64,000 nucleotides of DNA, from the NCBI RefSeq assembly GCF_022549215.1, contig NZ_JAKZFC010000001.1:496001-560000 (forward strand). Reading direction: 5' to 3'. The position numbers and the translations under genes were made by a program. Origin of the DNA: Solibacillus palustris (GTDB lineage Bacteria > Bacillota > Bacilli > Bacillales_A > Planococcaceae). Below the pieces are notes generated by a model. That model worked only from the letters and a program-made list of their open reading frames with translations, searched no databases and was not told where the DNA came from. How positions within the stretch are numbered: the first letter of the stretch is position 1; every line of letters begins with the position of its first letter. This document shows positions 1 through 8,997 of this stretch, in pieces.

Positions 1-226
1 GCGTGTGGCTGAGCAAGAAATTACGCTAAAAGTAGAGGATGCGGTAGTCGACTGGATTGTCAAACACGGTATTGACCCACAATTCGGTGCACGCCCATTA
101 AAACGCTTTGTGCAGCGCCATTTAGAAACTGTAGTTGCACGTGAATTGTTAAAGGGCGATGTTGTCGCGGGTGGTACGTTAGAACTTACACTAGAGAACG
201 ATTCGTTAGTAATTAGAAAAGGATAG
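1..226 (+). CDS. clpB: ATP-dependent chaperone ClpB, C-terminal end (5' truncated by window)
   Basis: Only the last ~75 codons are in the window. The reading frame is open to the left edge, so the GTG at base 5 is an internal codon and not a start. The residues FGARPLKRFVQR followed by LETVVARELLKG are the signature of the small C-terminal D2 domain of ClpB/Hsp100 disaggregases. These hexameric AAA+ chaperones rescue aggregated proteins together with DnaK. A Clp ATPase of the ClpC/ClpE type would look similar in this segment, but the ELL-KG tail and stop position fit ClpB best. A clear intrinsic terminator follows at 400-440. Confidence 0.85.
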   Translation, partial: RVAEQEITLKVEDAVVDWIVKHGIDPQFGARPLKRFVQRHLETVVARELLKGDVVAGGTLELTLENDSLVIRKG

Positions 227-357
227 AGTAGTGTAGTTTTTAGTGGGCATTGCAGCAAATTCTATTTAGTTGAAAGTATTTATTCAAAATTTTATGCGAT
301 TTTAGAGAAGGTTGTATGGTATGGGAAGTGGCATTAGCCATTAGTATCAAGGCACTT

Positions 358-470
358 TAAATGAAATGTATAAAATTCTGTAAATGAATAAAAAATTGTA
401 AAAGCCATTAAACATGAAAAATCAACGTTTAATGGCTTTTGTATTGCTTCCTAACTTTGAATTGGAAATA
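358..470. repeat. Direct repeat copy A flanking the acetyltransferase gene
   Basis: This ~110 bp stretch (AATGAAATGTATAAAAT, then TGTAAATGA, TTGTAAAAGCCATTAAA, GCTTTTGTATTGCT, CCTAA) recurs in the same order at 1073-1168, on the other side of the gene at 549-1010. It contains the clpB terminator. Confidence 0.75.
400..440 (+). terminator. Intrinsic terminator of clpB
   Basis: AAAAGCCATTAAAC pairs with GTTTAATGGCTTTT across a 13-nt A-rich loop, and the right arm ends in a T-run. It lies about 175 bp downstream of the clpB stop. The rest of 227-548 holds only the flanking repeat and an AT-rich stretch with a TATAAT just upstream of the acetyltransferase. Confidence 0.8.
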
Positions 471-548
471 TTTACTTTTATATTCTTTCATAAAGATAAT
501 TAAAATTGTATATTTAACTTATCTATAATAGTGAATTGAGGAATTTAT

Positions 549-1010
549 ATGAAATTACACTTAAAACCGATTACTCCAGAAAACTGGCGTACTTTCAATG
601 CTCTTAAAGTGAAAAAAGAACAGGCACAATGGGTTGCTTCTAATGAGTTAATTTTAGCAAGAGCTTATGTATATCGGGAATATAATAGTAATGTATTCGC
701 AATTTATGCTTCTAATACACCGATTGGTTTACTAATGCAAAGAGATCATATTGATAATGGAAAAACATTCTGTATATTAGATCAAATTATGATTGATGAA
801 CAATATCAGGGCTGTGGTTATGGAAAGGTAGCTATGAAACAATGGATTTCATTAATTAAAGAAAATAAAAAATATGAATCAATAAAACTTTGTTATAAAG
901 AAGAAGACATCATTGCATATAATTTATATAGGGATTTAGGATTCCAGTACACAGGAGAAATAGATGAAGATGAAATAACAATGGAATATAAAATGTTCTC
1001 TATAGATTAA
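549..1010 (+). CDS. GNAT-family N-acetyltransferase, polyamine acetyltransferase-like
   Basis: The protein has 153 residues, the usual length of a single GNAT domain. The acetyl-CoA binding motif A is visible as Q-Y-Q-G-C-G-Y-G-K around residues 82-90, preceded by the beta4 strand CILDQIMID. Near the C-terminus AYNLYRDLGF is the typical GNAT helix-strand ending. The opening LKPITPENWRTFNALKV and the ASNELILARAYVY stretch resemble spermidine/spermine acetyltransferases of the BltD/PaiA kind, which is inference from pattern only. A GAGGAA ribosome site precedes the ATG. The gene sits between two direct repeats, one of which holds the clpB terminator, so it looks like an inserted cassette. Confidence 0.8.
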   Translation: MKLHLKPITPENWRTFNALKVKKEQAQWVASNELILARAYVYREYNSNVFAIYASNTPIGLLMQRDHIDNGKTFCILDQIMIDEQYQGCGYGKVAMKQWISLIKENKKYESIKLCYKEEDIIAYNLYRDLGFQYTGEIDEDEITMEYKMFSID

Positions 1011-1072
1011 ATTACTTTACTAAAATTAATTAAATATAAAACAAAGACAGTGGCTTCGTATAATCGCATTTT

Positions 1073-1168
1073 TAATGAAATGTATAAAATACTGTAAATG
1101 AAAAGAAATTGTAAAAGCCATTAAATGCTGAAAAATCAGGCTTTTGTATTGCTCCCTAAATTTCATTC
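1073..1168. repeat. Direct repeat copy B flanking the acetyltransferase gene
   Basis: Same order of blocks as 358-470 (AATGAAATGTATAAAAT, CTGTAAATGAA, TTGTAAAAGCCATTAAA, GGCTTTTGTATTGCT, CCTAAATTT). Part of the right hairpin arm is deleted, leaving only a 7-bp stem (AAAAGCC/GGCTTTT), so termination here should be weaker than in copy A. Confidence 0.75.
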
Positions 1169-1250
1169 GGAGACGTTATTAGGATTATTTATGTAAACTT
1201 TATAAATCCTTGTTGCACTAAAGCCTCCGTTAGAACAGCAATCAAAAAAA

Positions 1251-1640
1251 CTACACTCTAAAAATTGATTTAATACGATCGTTTTCTTCTTTCTTATCCA
1301 AATATTCAAAGAGACCCAGTCGATTTCCCCATGAATCAGTGAAAGATCCCCATTTTGCAGAAACTTCGTCACGAGAGTAAATCTCAAATTCTTCAATTCC
1401 TAACTCTTTAACAAGTCTATCTCTTTCAGCAATTATATCAGTAACCCCTAAACGTAAAGGTCCACTAGCTTCTGATGGTGTTCCTTCAGCAACTTGCAAC
1501 CAGAAACCAGGGATTATTTCCCATTCAACAAACCCATCGTGTGGTATGAAATCAGGTTCTTTGTTTAGTAGTGTTTCATACCACTTCCGTCCTTCTTTAA
1601 AATCTGTAACACGAACTTGATTTGTAATTTCAAAAATCAT
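1251..1640 (-). CDS. VOC (glyoxalase/bleomycin-resistance fold) protein
   Basis: A 129-residue protein with the beta-alpha-beta-beta-beta layout of the vicinal-oxygen-chelate superfamily. It opens with a beta strand and the VTDFKEGRKWYETLL helix. The centre carries WLQVAEG, and the end has FTDSWGNRLGLFEY, the typical closing 'D-P-x-G-N' strand of this fold. The substrate cannot be predicted; relatives include metal-dependent dioxygenases, glyoxalases and antibiotic-binding proteins. A strong AGGAGGT site lies 6 bases upstream of the ATG on the minus strand. An AT-rich palindrome overlaps its probable -10 region at 1664-1686. Confidence 0.8.
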   Translation of the reverse strand: MIFEITNQVRVTDFKEGRKWYETLLNKEPDFIPHDGFVEWEIIPGFWLQVAEGTPSEASGPLRLGVTDIIAERDRLVKELGIEEFEIYSRDEVSAKWGSFTDSWGNRLGLFEYLDKKEENDRIKSIFRV

Positions 1641-1663
1641 TTATTTACCTCCTATAATGCTCC

Positions 1664-1686
1664 AAATTATATACAATATATAAATT
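1664..1686 (-). promoter_or_regulatory. AT-rich imperfect palindrome over the promoter of the VOC gene
   Basis: AATTATATACAATATATAAATT is a near-palindrome 25-45 bases upstream of the VOC start codon. On the minus strand it contains TATAAT, so it may be the -10 element, an operator, or both. A related but perfect palindrome lies upstream of the next minus-strand gene (2112-2136). Confidence 0.35.
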
Positions 1687-1863
1687 CAGGTGGCTCTCCT
1701 TCTTGTTTGACTAACCTGTTGCGTTAGTTGAAGAAAAAGAGTCACCAAACAGTTTGGTAACCTCTCTATACTTAACATTGAAAATTCGCGTATTTCTGAC
1801 AATATTTCAATAAGTAGTTATTGAATATAAAGTTATAGTGTTTCGTGAATTTGAGTGTTGATT

Positions 1864-2091
1864 TTAGCGGACCATAGTATTATTTGAATCATAGTGTATG
1901 TTCGACTTAATTTTGCTCAACTCTTTATCGATTTTGGAAATTAACATATGTAACTCTTCATTTTCTGAAACGGTAAAGGTTTCTCCTCTTTGTTTGCTTA
2001 ACATCACAGTTTGATTAATCAGCCTCAAACAAGATTTAATCAATGCCAAATCAATATTTATTGCTTCTTTACTTGTATCTATTCCCTCCAT
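1864..2091 (-). CDS. Small hypothetical protein, helical
   Basis: 75 residues, no signal peptide or membrane segment. The sequence is rich in Leu, Ile, Lys and Glu with heptad-like spacing (LALIKSCLRLINQTVMLSK and LHMLISKIDKELSKIKS), so two helices forming a small helical bundle are likely. A GGGAG ribosome site precedes the ATG on the minus strand. I do not recognise the family. The 323-bp gap upstream (2092-2414) contains the palindrome at 2112-2136 and the yjzD terminator; nothing else was seen there. Confidence 0.6.
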   Translation of the reverse strand: MEGIDTSKEAINIDLALIKSCLRLINQTVMLSKQRGETFTVSENEELHMLISKIDKELSKIKSNIHYDSNNTMVR

Positions 2092-2111
2092 TTATACCAC
2101 TCCCTTACACT

Positions 2112-2136
2112 AATTATATATTGGTAATATATAATT
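2112..2136. promoter_or_regulatory. Perfect 11-bp-arm AT palindrome, candidate operator
   Basis: AATTATATATT, GGT, then AATATATAATT: perfect arms around a 3-base centre, about 20 bases upstream of the start codon of the 1864-2091 gene. The right arm read on the minus strand supplies a TATAAT-like -10. Confidence 0.4.
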
Positions 2137-2370
2137 TTATACCAAATAAAGGAATATGTTAACTGGATGAAAAAAATACTAGCATTAGTCTACAATGAGC
2201 CCTATAGGATTAATAAAGTTCTTCTAATGAGTTATTCTTAACTTAATATTATTATTAACCCGTGTCTCAAACATACATATAAAACATTCGAGTTAAAAAG
2301 ATGAATTAATGCCTTTATTTGTGAATTTAAATCACAATGGTACACAGTCAAAAAACCTATAAAAACTAAC

Positions 2371-2407
2371 AAGGGGCTGCCCAGTAATGTTTACTGGACA
2401 GCCCCTT
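2371..2407 (-). terminator. Terminator of the DUF2929 gene
   Basis: AAGGGGCTGCCCAGTAA pairs almost perfectly with TTACTGGACAGCCCCTT. On the minus strand the stem is followed by TGTTAGTTTTT. The same GGGGCTGCCC stem type recurs at 45013-45052. Confidence 0.75.
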
Positions 2408-2414
2408 ATTACAA

Positions 2415-2612
2415 TTAGTGGTGTTCTGCTTCTGCGTCTGGAGTAGATTCGTTTGGAATTACTGCAGCGATAATAAATACTAATACACTGAATACTAAAG
2501 AAATAATAACGCCATTCATAAAGTTAAAATCTACGTTTAAAACTGAGCTTACTACGTAGTTTAACATTGAAACTAATAAGAATGACCAAAAGAATGTAAC
2601 GATATATTGCAT
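2415..2612 (-). CDS. Small membrane protein, YjzD/DUF2929-like
   Basis: About 65 residues with two membrane segments: IVTFFWSFLLVSMLNYVVSSVL and MNGVIISLVFSVLVFIIAAVI. A short acidic and His-rich tail follows. Length and layout fit the DUF2929 family (B. subtilis YjzD), whose role is unknown. An upstream in-frame GTG at 2621 lies inside the Shine-Dalgarno sequence (GAGGTG), six bases before the ATG at 2612, so the ATG is the better start. It lies divergently upstream of fabH. Confidence 0.65.
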   Translation of the reverse strand: MQYIVTFFWSFLLVSMLNYVVSSVLNVDFNFMNGVIISLVFSVLVFIIAAVIPNESTPDAEAEHH

Positions 2613-2862
2613 TAAATTCACCTCATTGAACTTATTTAAAACGTTTTTATGAAATTACATCTTCAATATCATACCATAAGCCAATATAAAAATAAAAGAG
2701 GGAATACAACATTTAAAGAACTTGTCAAAATATATTACACTACGGTCATAATACAAGAAATATCGTTGAAAGTTTAGTCCTAATGACTTTGCAAAAGGCA
2801 GAATTAAAAAGCATTTTCATGGCCAGATAACATTTTCTGCTACACCATAAAAAAATCAACAG

Positions 2863-2907
2863 TTGAGTTTCTGTTTATTATCATCTATAATTAGCACCAA
2901 CTACTAA
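2863..2907 (+). promoter_or_regulatory. SigA promoter of fabH-fabF with overlapping FapR-type operator
   Basis: TTGAGT (2863-2868), a 17-bp spacer and a perfect TATAAT (2886-2891) form a good vegetative promoter. Overlapping the last base of the -10 and running over the likely start site is TTAGCACCAACTACTAA (2891-2907). It matches the FapR consensus TTAGTACCNNNTACTAA except at the T to C change. FapR is the malonyl-CoA-sensing repressor of fatty acid synthesis genes in Bacillales. The operator position predicts direct blocking of RNA polymerase. The remainder of 2622-2954 shows no gene. Confidence 0.8.
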
Positions 2908-2954
2908 TAATTAGTGATGATTAACAAGGGATTTTTTATAAAGGGGGCGTTTGA

Positions 2955-3890
2955 ATGAACGCAGGGATTATTGGGATTAGTAAATATATTCCACCGAAAA
3001 GTGTAAGTAATGCAGATTTTGAAAAGATATTAGATACATCAGATGAATGGATTCGTACACGTACAGGTATTGAAAATCGATATATCGCGGAGACTGAAGA
3101 AACATCAGATATGGCAGTTAAAGCTGCTCAAAAAGCGCTTGAAAATGCAAATATACAGGCAAATCAAATTGGCATGATCATTGTGGCGACAGTTACACAA
3201 GATCAAAATTTTCCAAGCGTAGCGTGCCAAGTTCAAGAGCGTTTAGGAATTTCGGGTTGCGCGGCCTTAGATATTTCAGCAGCGTGTTCGGGCTTTATTT
3301 ATGCGACGACGATTGCCAAACAATTTATCGAGAGCAATAGCTACGATTATGTATTAGTAGTAGGTGTTGAAAAATTATCGAAAATTGTTGATTGGGATGA
3401 TCGAAATACTGCGGTATTGTTCGGGGATGGTGCAAGTGCAGCGGTTATTGGTAAAGTTTCGGAAGGACGCGGTATTTTAGCGTTTGAACTTGGTGCAGAT
3501 GGAACGGGTGGTAAACACTTGTTTTTAGATCAAGAATCACAAATCAACATGAATGGTCGTGAAGTGTTTAAATTTGCAGTCCGTCAAATGGGCGAATCTG
3601 CAATTAGTGTACTTGAAAAAGCAGGTTTATCGAAGGATGACGTCGATTATTTAGTGCCGCATCAAGCGAATATTCGCATTATGGAGTCTGCACGTGAACG
3701 TCTTGGCTTACCAGAAGAAAAAATGTCGAAAACGATTCAAAAGTATGGAAATACCTCAGCTGCATCAATTGGAATTTCAATCGTCGATGATTTAGAAGAA
3801 GGCAAGATTAAAGACGATGATCTAGTTGTATTAGTTGGCTTTGGAGGAGGGCTCACTTGGGGCGCGATTGCACTAAGATGGGGTAAATAA
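2955..3890 (+). CDS. fabH: 3-oxoacyl-ACP synthase III (beta-ketoacyl-ACP synthase III)
   Basis: FabH condenses an acyl-CoA primer with malonyl-ACP, the first step of type II fatty acid synthesis. The 311-residue length is normal. The Cys-His-Asn triad is complete: C111 in ISAACSGF, H236 in VPHQANIR, N266 in YGNTSAAS. The end [15 protein letters not shown] is the family's typical C-terminus. AAGGGGGCG precedes the ATG. fabF follows after 34 bases without a terminator, so the two are one operon controlled by the FapR-type promoter upstream. Branched-chain primers are expected for this type of organism, which is inference. Confidence 0.97.
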   Translation: MNAGIIGISKYIPPKSVSNADFEKILDTSDEWIRTRTGIENRYIAETEETSDMAVKAAQKALENANIQANQIGMIIVATVTQDQNFPSVACQVQERLGISGCAALDISAACSGFIYATTIAKQFIESNSYDYVLVVGVEKLSKIVDWDDRNTAVLFGDGASAAVIGKVSEGRGILAFELGADGTGGKHLFLDQESQINMNGREVFKFAVRQMGESAISVLEKAGLSKDDVDYLVPHQANIRIMESARERLGLPEEKMSKTIQKYGNTSAASIGISIVDDLEEGKIKDDDLVVLVGFGGGLTWGAIALRWGK

Positions 3891-3924
3891 ATTCAATTTA
3901 AACAAGAGAAAAGGGTGTCTTACA

Positions 3925-5166
3925 ATGGAAAAACGTAGAGTAGTTGTAACTGGAATTGGGGCAGTAACACCTGTTGGAAACAGCGCTGAAACATCTTGGG
4001 AAAATGTCAAAGCAGGAAAATCAGGGATTGGTCCACTGACACGTGTTGATACAAGTAAGTTTACAGTATCCGTAGCGGCAGAAGTAAAGGACTTTAATAT
4101 AGAAGATTATATTGAGAAAAAAGAAGCACGCAAAATGGATCGTTTTACGCATTATGCTCTTGCTGCATCAATGATGGCTGCAAAGGATGCTAACTTAACA
4201 ATTACGGAAGAAATGGCGCCACGTGTTGGTGTATGGATTGGCTCGGGTATTGGCGGAATGGAGACGCATGAACAGCAATTTTTAACATTCCAAGAGCGTG
4301 GGGTACGTCGTGTGAGCCCATTCTTTGTACCGATGATGATTCCTGATATGGCTTCGGGTCAAGTGTCGATTTATTTAGGCGCAAAAGGAGTGAACTCTTG
4401 CTCGGTAACGGCTTGTGCCTCGGGGACGAACTCAATTGGTGATGCATTTAAGGTTATTGAGCGCGGCGATGCAGATGTGATGATTACAGGCGGTGCAGAG
4501 GCGCCGATTGTTACAATGGCTGTTGCAGGATTTAGCGCTAATACAGCGTTATCATTAAACCCAGATGTAAACAGTGCTTCTCGTCCATTTGATAAAAATC
4601 GTGATGGCTTTGTTATTGGTGAAGGCGCGGGGATTTTGATTTTAGAGGAATACGAACATGCGAAACAGCGCGGTGCAAAAATTTACGCAGAAATCGTTGG
4701 TTACGGGGCAACAGGTGATGCGCACCATATTACAGCACCTGCTCCAAATGGTGAAGGGGCTGCACGTGCGATGCAGATGGCGTTAAATGATGCAAATGTA
4801 GCACCAGAACAAGTAGGTTACATCAATGCACATGGCACAAGTACACCATACAATGATTTATTCGAAACGCAAGCTGTCAAAACAGTATTTGGTGACCATG
4901 CTTACAAATTAGCGATGAGCTCAACAAAAAGTATGACAGGGCATTTATTAGGTGCAGCGGGTGGAATTGAAGCAATCTTTTCAGCGCTTGCATTAAAAGA
5001 AGGTATTTTACCACCTACAATGAACTTAGTAGAGCCTGATCCAGATTGTGATTTAGACTATGTACCAAATGTAGCGCGTAAAGCGAATATTGAATATGCG
5101 CTTAGTAATTCACTTGGTTTTGGTGGTCACAACGCATGCTTATTATTTAAAAAATATAGCGAATAA
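3925..5166 (+). CDS. fabF: 3-oxoacyl-ACP synthase II
   Basis: Elongating beta-ketoacyl-ACP synthase of 413 residues, full length. Catalytic residues are in place: C164 in [11 protein letters not shown]303 in [12 protein letters not shown]335 and H340 in [15 protein letters not shown]. It extends acyl-ACP chains with malonyl-ACP in the cytoplasm. It is the second gene of the fabH-fabF operon and ends at a hairpin terminator. FabF is also the target of cerulenin- and platensimycin-type inhibitors, as known for the family. Confidence 0.97.
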   Translation: MEKRRVVVTGIGAVTPVGNSAETSWENVKAGKSGIGPLTRVDTSKFTVSVAAEVKDFNIEDYIEKKEARKMDRFTHYALAASMMAAKDANLTITEEMAPRVGVWIGSGIGGMETHEQQFLTFQERGVRRVSPFFVPMMIPDMASGQVSIYLGAKGVNSCSVTACASGTNSIGDAFKVIERGDADVMITGGAEAPIVTMAVAGFSANTALSLNPDVNSASRPFDKNRDGFVIGEGAGILILEEYEHAKQRGAKIYAEIVGYGATGDAHHITAPAPNGEGAARAMQMALNDANVAPEQVGYINAHGTSTPYNDLFETQAVKTVFGDHAYKLAMSSTKSMTGHLLGAAGGIEAIFSALALKEGILPPTMNLVEPDPDCDLDYVPNVARKANIEYALSNSLGFGGHNACLLFKKYSE

Positions 5167-5174
5167 AAATGGAG

Positions 5175-5213
5175 CTGACCAAAAAGTGATTACTATTTGG
5201 TCAGTTTCTTCTT
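5175..5213 (+). terminator. Terminator of fabH-fabF
   Basis: CTGACCAAA pairs with TTTGGTCAG around a 12-nt loop, followed by TTTCTTCTTAT, 8 bases after the fabF stop. Confidence 0.8.
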
Positions 5214-5270
5214 ATATATTAATCATCCGCTTAAAGTAGTGCTTTTGCGGTAGTCAGAATAAGAAAAATG

Positions 5271-5285
5271 GTCACATTGTGTGAC
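5271..5285. repeat. Short palindrome of the GTCACA-TCG-TGTGAC family
   Basis: GTCACA TTG TGTGAC followed by AACG. The same 6-3-6 palindrome followed by AACG occurs at 48544-48558 and, inverted, in the repeat copy at 9106-9120. Confidence 0.6.
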
Positions 5286-5319
5286 AACGTATTAATAGCC
5301 AGTGTCTTACTGGATGTAC

Positions 5320-5359
5320 AAAGGGGGTGTCCTGACATGAATTTCAGGACACCCCCTTT
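5320..5359. terminator. Very strong hairpin, probable terminator
   Basis: Sixteen-base perfect arms (AAAGGGGGTGTCCTGA with TCAGGACACCCCCTTT) around an 8-nt loop. It lies just upstream of the small membrane gene at 5385. There is no long T-run on either strand, so it may be a terminator backing up the fab terminator, or an mRNA-stabilising structure. Confidence 0.5.
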
Positions 5360-5384
5360 CATATTGTGTACAAAGGATGGTGCG

Positions 5385-6561
<1,177 letters not shown>

Positions 6562-6691
6562 CTAAATGAAATATAATTCAATTTCGCCTTGGCGTAATTG
6601 TGTTCAGATTTTTTCGGGAGTACTCGAAATGTCCTTTGAAAATCTGTAACATTTGCCAGTGGCTTTTTTATTTAGCTTAGCTAAATAAAAA

Positions 6692-6950
6692 TAAAAAACA
6701 TCATGCGTCCTCTATAAAAAAATAGAAGGGACGAATGATGTTTAAATCCGCGGTACCACCCAGCTTGCCAATATTGGCCACTCTTCTTCGTAACGTGAAG
6801 TCAACGAGCAAAACTACTGGAACCACATATTAGTGTCCGTTCGTAAAGCTAACTCAGAAGTCCATTCCATTTAACGAATGGTCTGTTCTCACCAACCACA
6901 GACTCTCTAAACATTCGATTTAAATGTACTACTCTTCGTCAACGTTTTTT
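6692..6950 (-). promoter_or_regulatory. T-box riboswitch of trpS (tRNA-Trp sensing)
   Basis: On the minus strand the conserved T-box sequence GGGTGGTACCGCGG lies at 6748-6761. It is followed by a terminator stem (AAACATCATTCGTCC... with GGACGCATGATGTTT) and a T-run at 6692-6745. Upstream, stem I contains GGAATGGACTTCTGAG, the typical context of a specifier loop, so the specifier codon is TGG (6862-6864). This matches tryptophan and the gene downstream. Uncharged tRNA-Trp should stabilise the antiterminator and switch trpS on. Part of the second half reads GAAGAGTGG, also a normal T-box feature. Confidence 0.92.
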
Positions 6951-6966
6951 TATAATCTTGAAAGTG

Positions 6967-6996
6967 ATTATAACGCACCGCGCGAAAAAAAGGCAA
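6967..6996 (-). promoter_or_regulatory. Promoter of the trpS T-box leader
   Basis: On the minus strand: TTGCCT (6991-6996), 18-bp spacer, TATAAT (6967-6972), about 20 bases before the start of stem I. Confidence 0.7.
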
Positions 6997-7255
6997 TCAT
7001 TTCACATAAAAATTTTTGTATAAGAAGCTAGGGAATTGGAAATAGTAGGATTACGTATAGAAATCACAAGAACAAGGCTTGAATTGTCAAACTATTTTCT
7101 CAATTAATGCTTATAAATGAGAAATATTATCCGCTTGACTGAGGTTTGATACTCACTATTTTTGGGTAAAAAATCATTGTTCCTAAAAATAATGAAATAT
7201 ACGTTCTTTAGAGAGAAAATCGTCATAAAAATTTACGTAAAGCCTCACTTTTTTG

Positions 7256-7295
7256 TTGACAAGGTGTATTCAAACATGCGTATTTCATGTATAAT
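7256..7295 (+). promoter_or_regulatory. Promoter region of spx
   Basis: A perfect TTGACA (7256-7261) and a perfect TATAAT (7290-7295) are present but 28 bp apart, too far to act together. Most likely two overlapping promoters or activator-assisted initiation feed spx. The TATAAT lies about 118 bases before the spx ATG. B. subtilis spx is also served by several promoters. Between the trpS promoter and here (7000-7250) I see nothing else. Confidence 0.4.
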
Positions 7296-7412
7296 AAGAA
7301 CGTAATTTTAAATTAAATTAATTCTAAACTAAGTATTTTTCTACAATTTGCTTCTTTTGAAAGAAGACACTTATAGCAATTGAATTGAATCAATTAGAGA
7401 GGAAGTGAGACA

Positions 7413-7811
7413 ATGTTAGTAACATTATTTACTTCACCAAGTTGTACTTCATGTCGCAAAGCGAAAGCATGGTTAGAGGAACACGAAATTCCATATACTG
7501 AGCGAAATATCTTCTCAGAGCCTTTAACAATTAGCGAAATTAAAGAAATTTTACGAATGACAGAAGATGGCACCGATGAAATCATCTCAACACGTTCGAA
7601 AATTTTCCAAAAATTAAACGTTGATGTTGAAACATTACCATTACAACGTTTATACGAGTTAATTCAAGAATATCCAGGACTTTTACGTCGTCCTATCATT
7701 TTAGATGAAAAACGACTACAAGTTGGTTATAACGAAGATGAAATTCGTCGATTCTTACCTCGAAAAGTAAGAGCTTATCAATTACAAGAAGCACAACGTA
7801 TGGTTAACTAA
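7413..7811 (+). CDS. spx: Transcriptional regulator Spx
   Basis: ArsC-like thioredoxin-fold protein of 132 residues that binds the RNA polymerase alpha C-terminal domain. It drives the disulfide-stress response. The redox switch C-T-S-C is at residues 11-14 ([15 protein letters not shown]), and the [15 protein letters not shown] segment is the family's conserved strand. Spx is degraded by ClpXP with the adaptor SpxH, which is also encoded in this window (13395-14201). MecA, another Clp adaptor, follows. RBS is GAGAGGAAGTGAG. A terminator lies 15 bases downstream. Confidence 0.97.
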   Translation: MLVTLFTSPSCTSCRKAKAWLEEHEIPYTERNIFSEPLTISEIKEILRMTEDGTDEIISTRSKIFQKLNVDVETLPLQRLYELIQEYPGLLRRPIILDEKRLQVGYNEDEIRRFLPRKVRAYQLQEAQRMVN

Positions 7812-7826
7812 ATAAACGCAATACAC

Positions 7827-7867
7827 GATGTTACGGTTGCAAATTAGCGATTGTAACATCTTTTTTT
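7827..7867 (+). terminator. Terminator of spx
   Basis: GATGTTAC pairs with GTAACATC, followed by seven T. The 285 bases from here to mecA contain no recognisable gene. Confidence 0.85.
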
Positions 7868-8152
7868 GTCCGAAAAAGTCCAAATGCTTTGCTAACTATT
7901 GCGTATAATATTGTAAGGTAAGTTGTCACTTGATTTACAGAAGTAAGTGCAATACAATTGCAAGTATTCAAATTATTTAGTGTGGATAACGTTTTTCCTT
8001 TTCATTTTAAGGCAATCCATCATACAATAGATTTATAGATACTTTAGTGTATGAAAAGTATCGAAGTTCTGATGCAATAGATAGCCATGTTGTATAATAT
8101 TGTAAGAAGGCATGACGTTCTATACAATGACTGTGAAGGGAGTTGAGGTCTA

Positions 8153-8803
8153 ATGGACATCGAACGCATTAATGAAAATACGCTAAAATTATTTATTACG
8201 TATAGTGATATTGAGGACCGCGGATATACGCGCGAAGAAATTTGGTACAATCGTGCAAAAGGGGAAGAGTTATTCTGGGATGTCATTGGCGAAGTGAATA
8301 CGGAAGATTACTTCGATTTAGATGGACCGATTTGGATCCATATAAATGCATCAGAAAGTGGTTTGGAAGTTGTAGTAACACGTGCAGCATTGAACAATGA
8401 TTCTGAGACTTCATCGATGGTTGGTTCGTTTGAAGACGACCTTCATATAGCAGATCAGTTAAATGAGATGGAAGACTCGATTTTCAATTCAATTGGTGGC
8501 AAAGGGAATAGGGAAGAAGAGTCACTTGAAAACGCACGCTTCCGCTTTAAAGATATTGATGAATTAGTTCCACTTGCCGAACGTGCAGTGCAACTTGGCG
8601 TTCCATCAGCATTGTACAAATGGGAAAGTTATTACTATTTATTTGTTGATTTACAACATTTAGAGCAGGCAGATGCACGAAATGTTATCGCATTATGCAG
8701 CGAATATTTATCAGTTTCTAAAATGACAATTCACCGTTTAGAAGAATATGCGGAGAAAATCATTCCAGAAGACTGTTTTGAAACGATTATTAGTTACTTT
8801 TAA
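8153..8803 (+). CDS. mecA: Clp adaptor protein MecA
   Basis: 216 residues. The N-terminal substrate-binding domain (MDIERINENTLKLFITYSDIEDRGYTREEIWYN) is followed by an acidic, variable linker (residues ~85-120). A C-terminal ClpC-binding domain follows (RFKDIDELVPLAERA...LYKWESYYYLFVD). MecA delivers ComK and other proteins to ClpCP and promotes ClpC hexamer assembly, as established in B. subtilis. A GGGAG site precedes the ATG. Monocistronic, with a terminator downstream. Confidence 0.95.
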   Translation: MDIERINENTLKLFITYSDIEDRGYTREEIWYNRAKGEELFWDVIGEVNTEDYFDLDGPIWIHINASESGLEVVVTRAALNNDSETSSMVGSFEDDLHIADQLNEMEDSIFNSIGGKGNREEESLENARFRFKDIDELVPLAERAVQLGVPSALYKWESYYYLFVDLQHLEQADARNVIALCSEYLSVSKMTIHRLEEYAEKIIPEDCFETIISYF

Positions 8804-8811
8804 TATACAGG

Positions 8812-8841
8812 GCCACCTACGATTTATGTAGGTGGTCTTTT
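8812..8841 (+). terminator. Terminator of mecA
   Basis: GCCACCTAC pairs with GTAGGTGG(T), 7-nt loop, then CTTTTTGG. Confidence 0.85.
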
Positions 8842-8997
8842 TGGTGCCATGATTTAATAGCAATAACTTGCACGATTAGGTCCCTCCTTCGAAAATGGTG
8901 ATGCTTTTCCGTATGAGTTAGGCTCCTCGTTATCAGTATGAATTAGTCGGGCGCTTTAGCAATTTTTTTACTACTCGCAATGAATATTTTAAAAAAC

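Noticed and set aside
5268-5384. Upstream half of the frame ending at 5603
   Set aside because: It reads through a 16-bp perfect hairpin and a short palindromic repeat; the TTG at 5385 with AAAGGA upstream is more reasonable.
7256-7295. TTGACA and TATAAT upstream of spx as a single promoter
   Set aside because: They are separated by 28 bp, too far for one sigma-A promoter; listed only as a promoter region.
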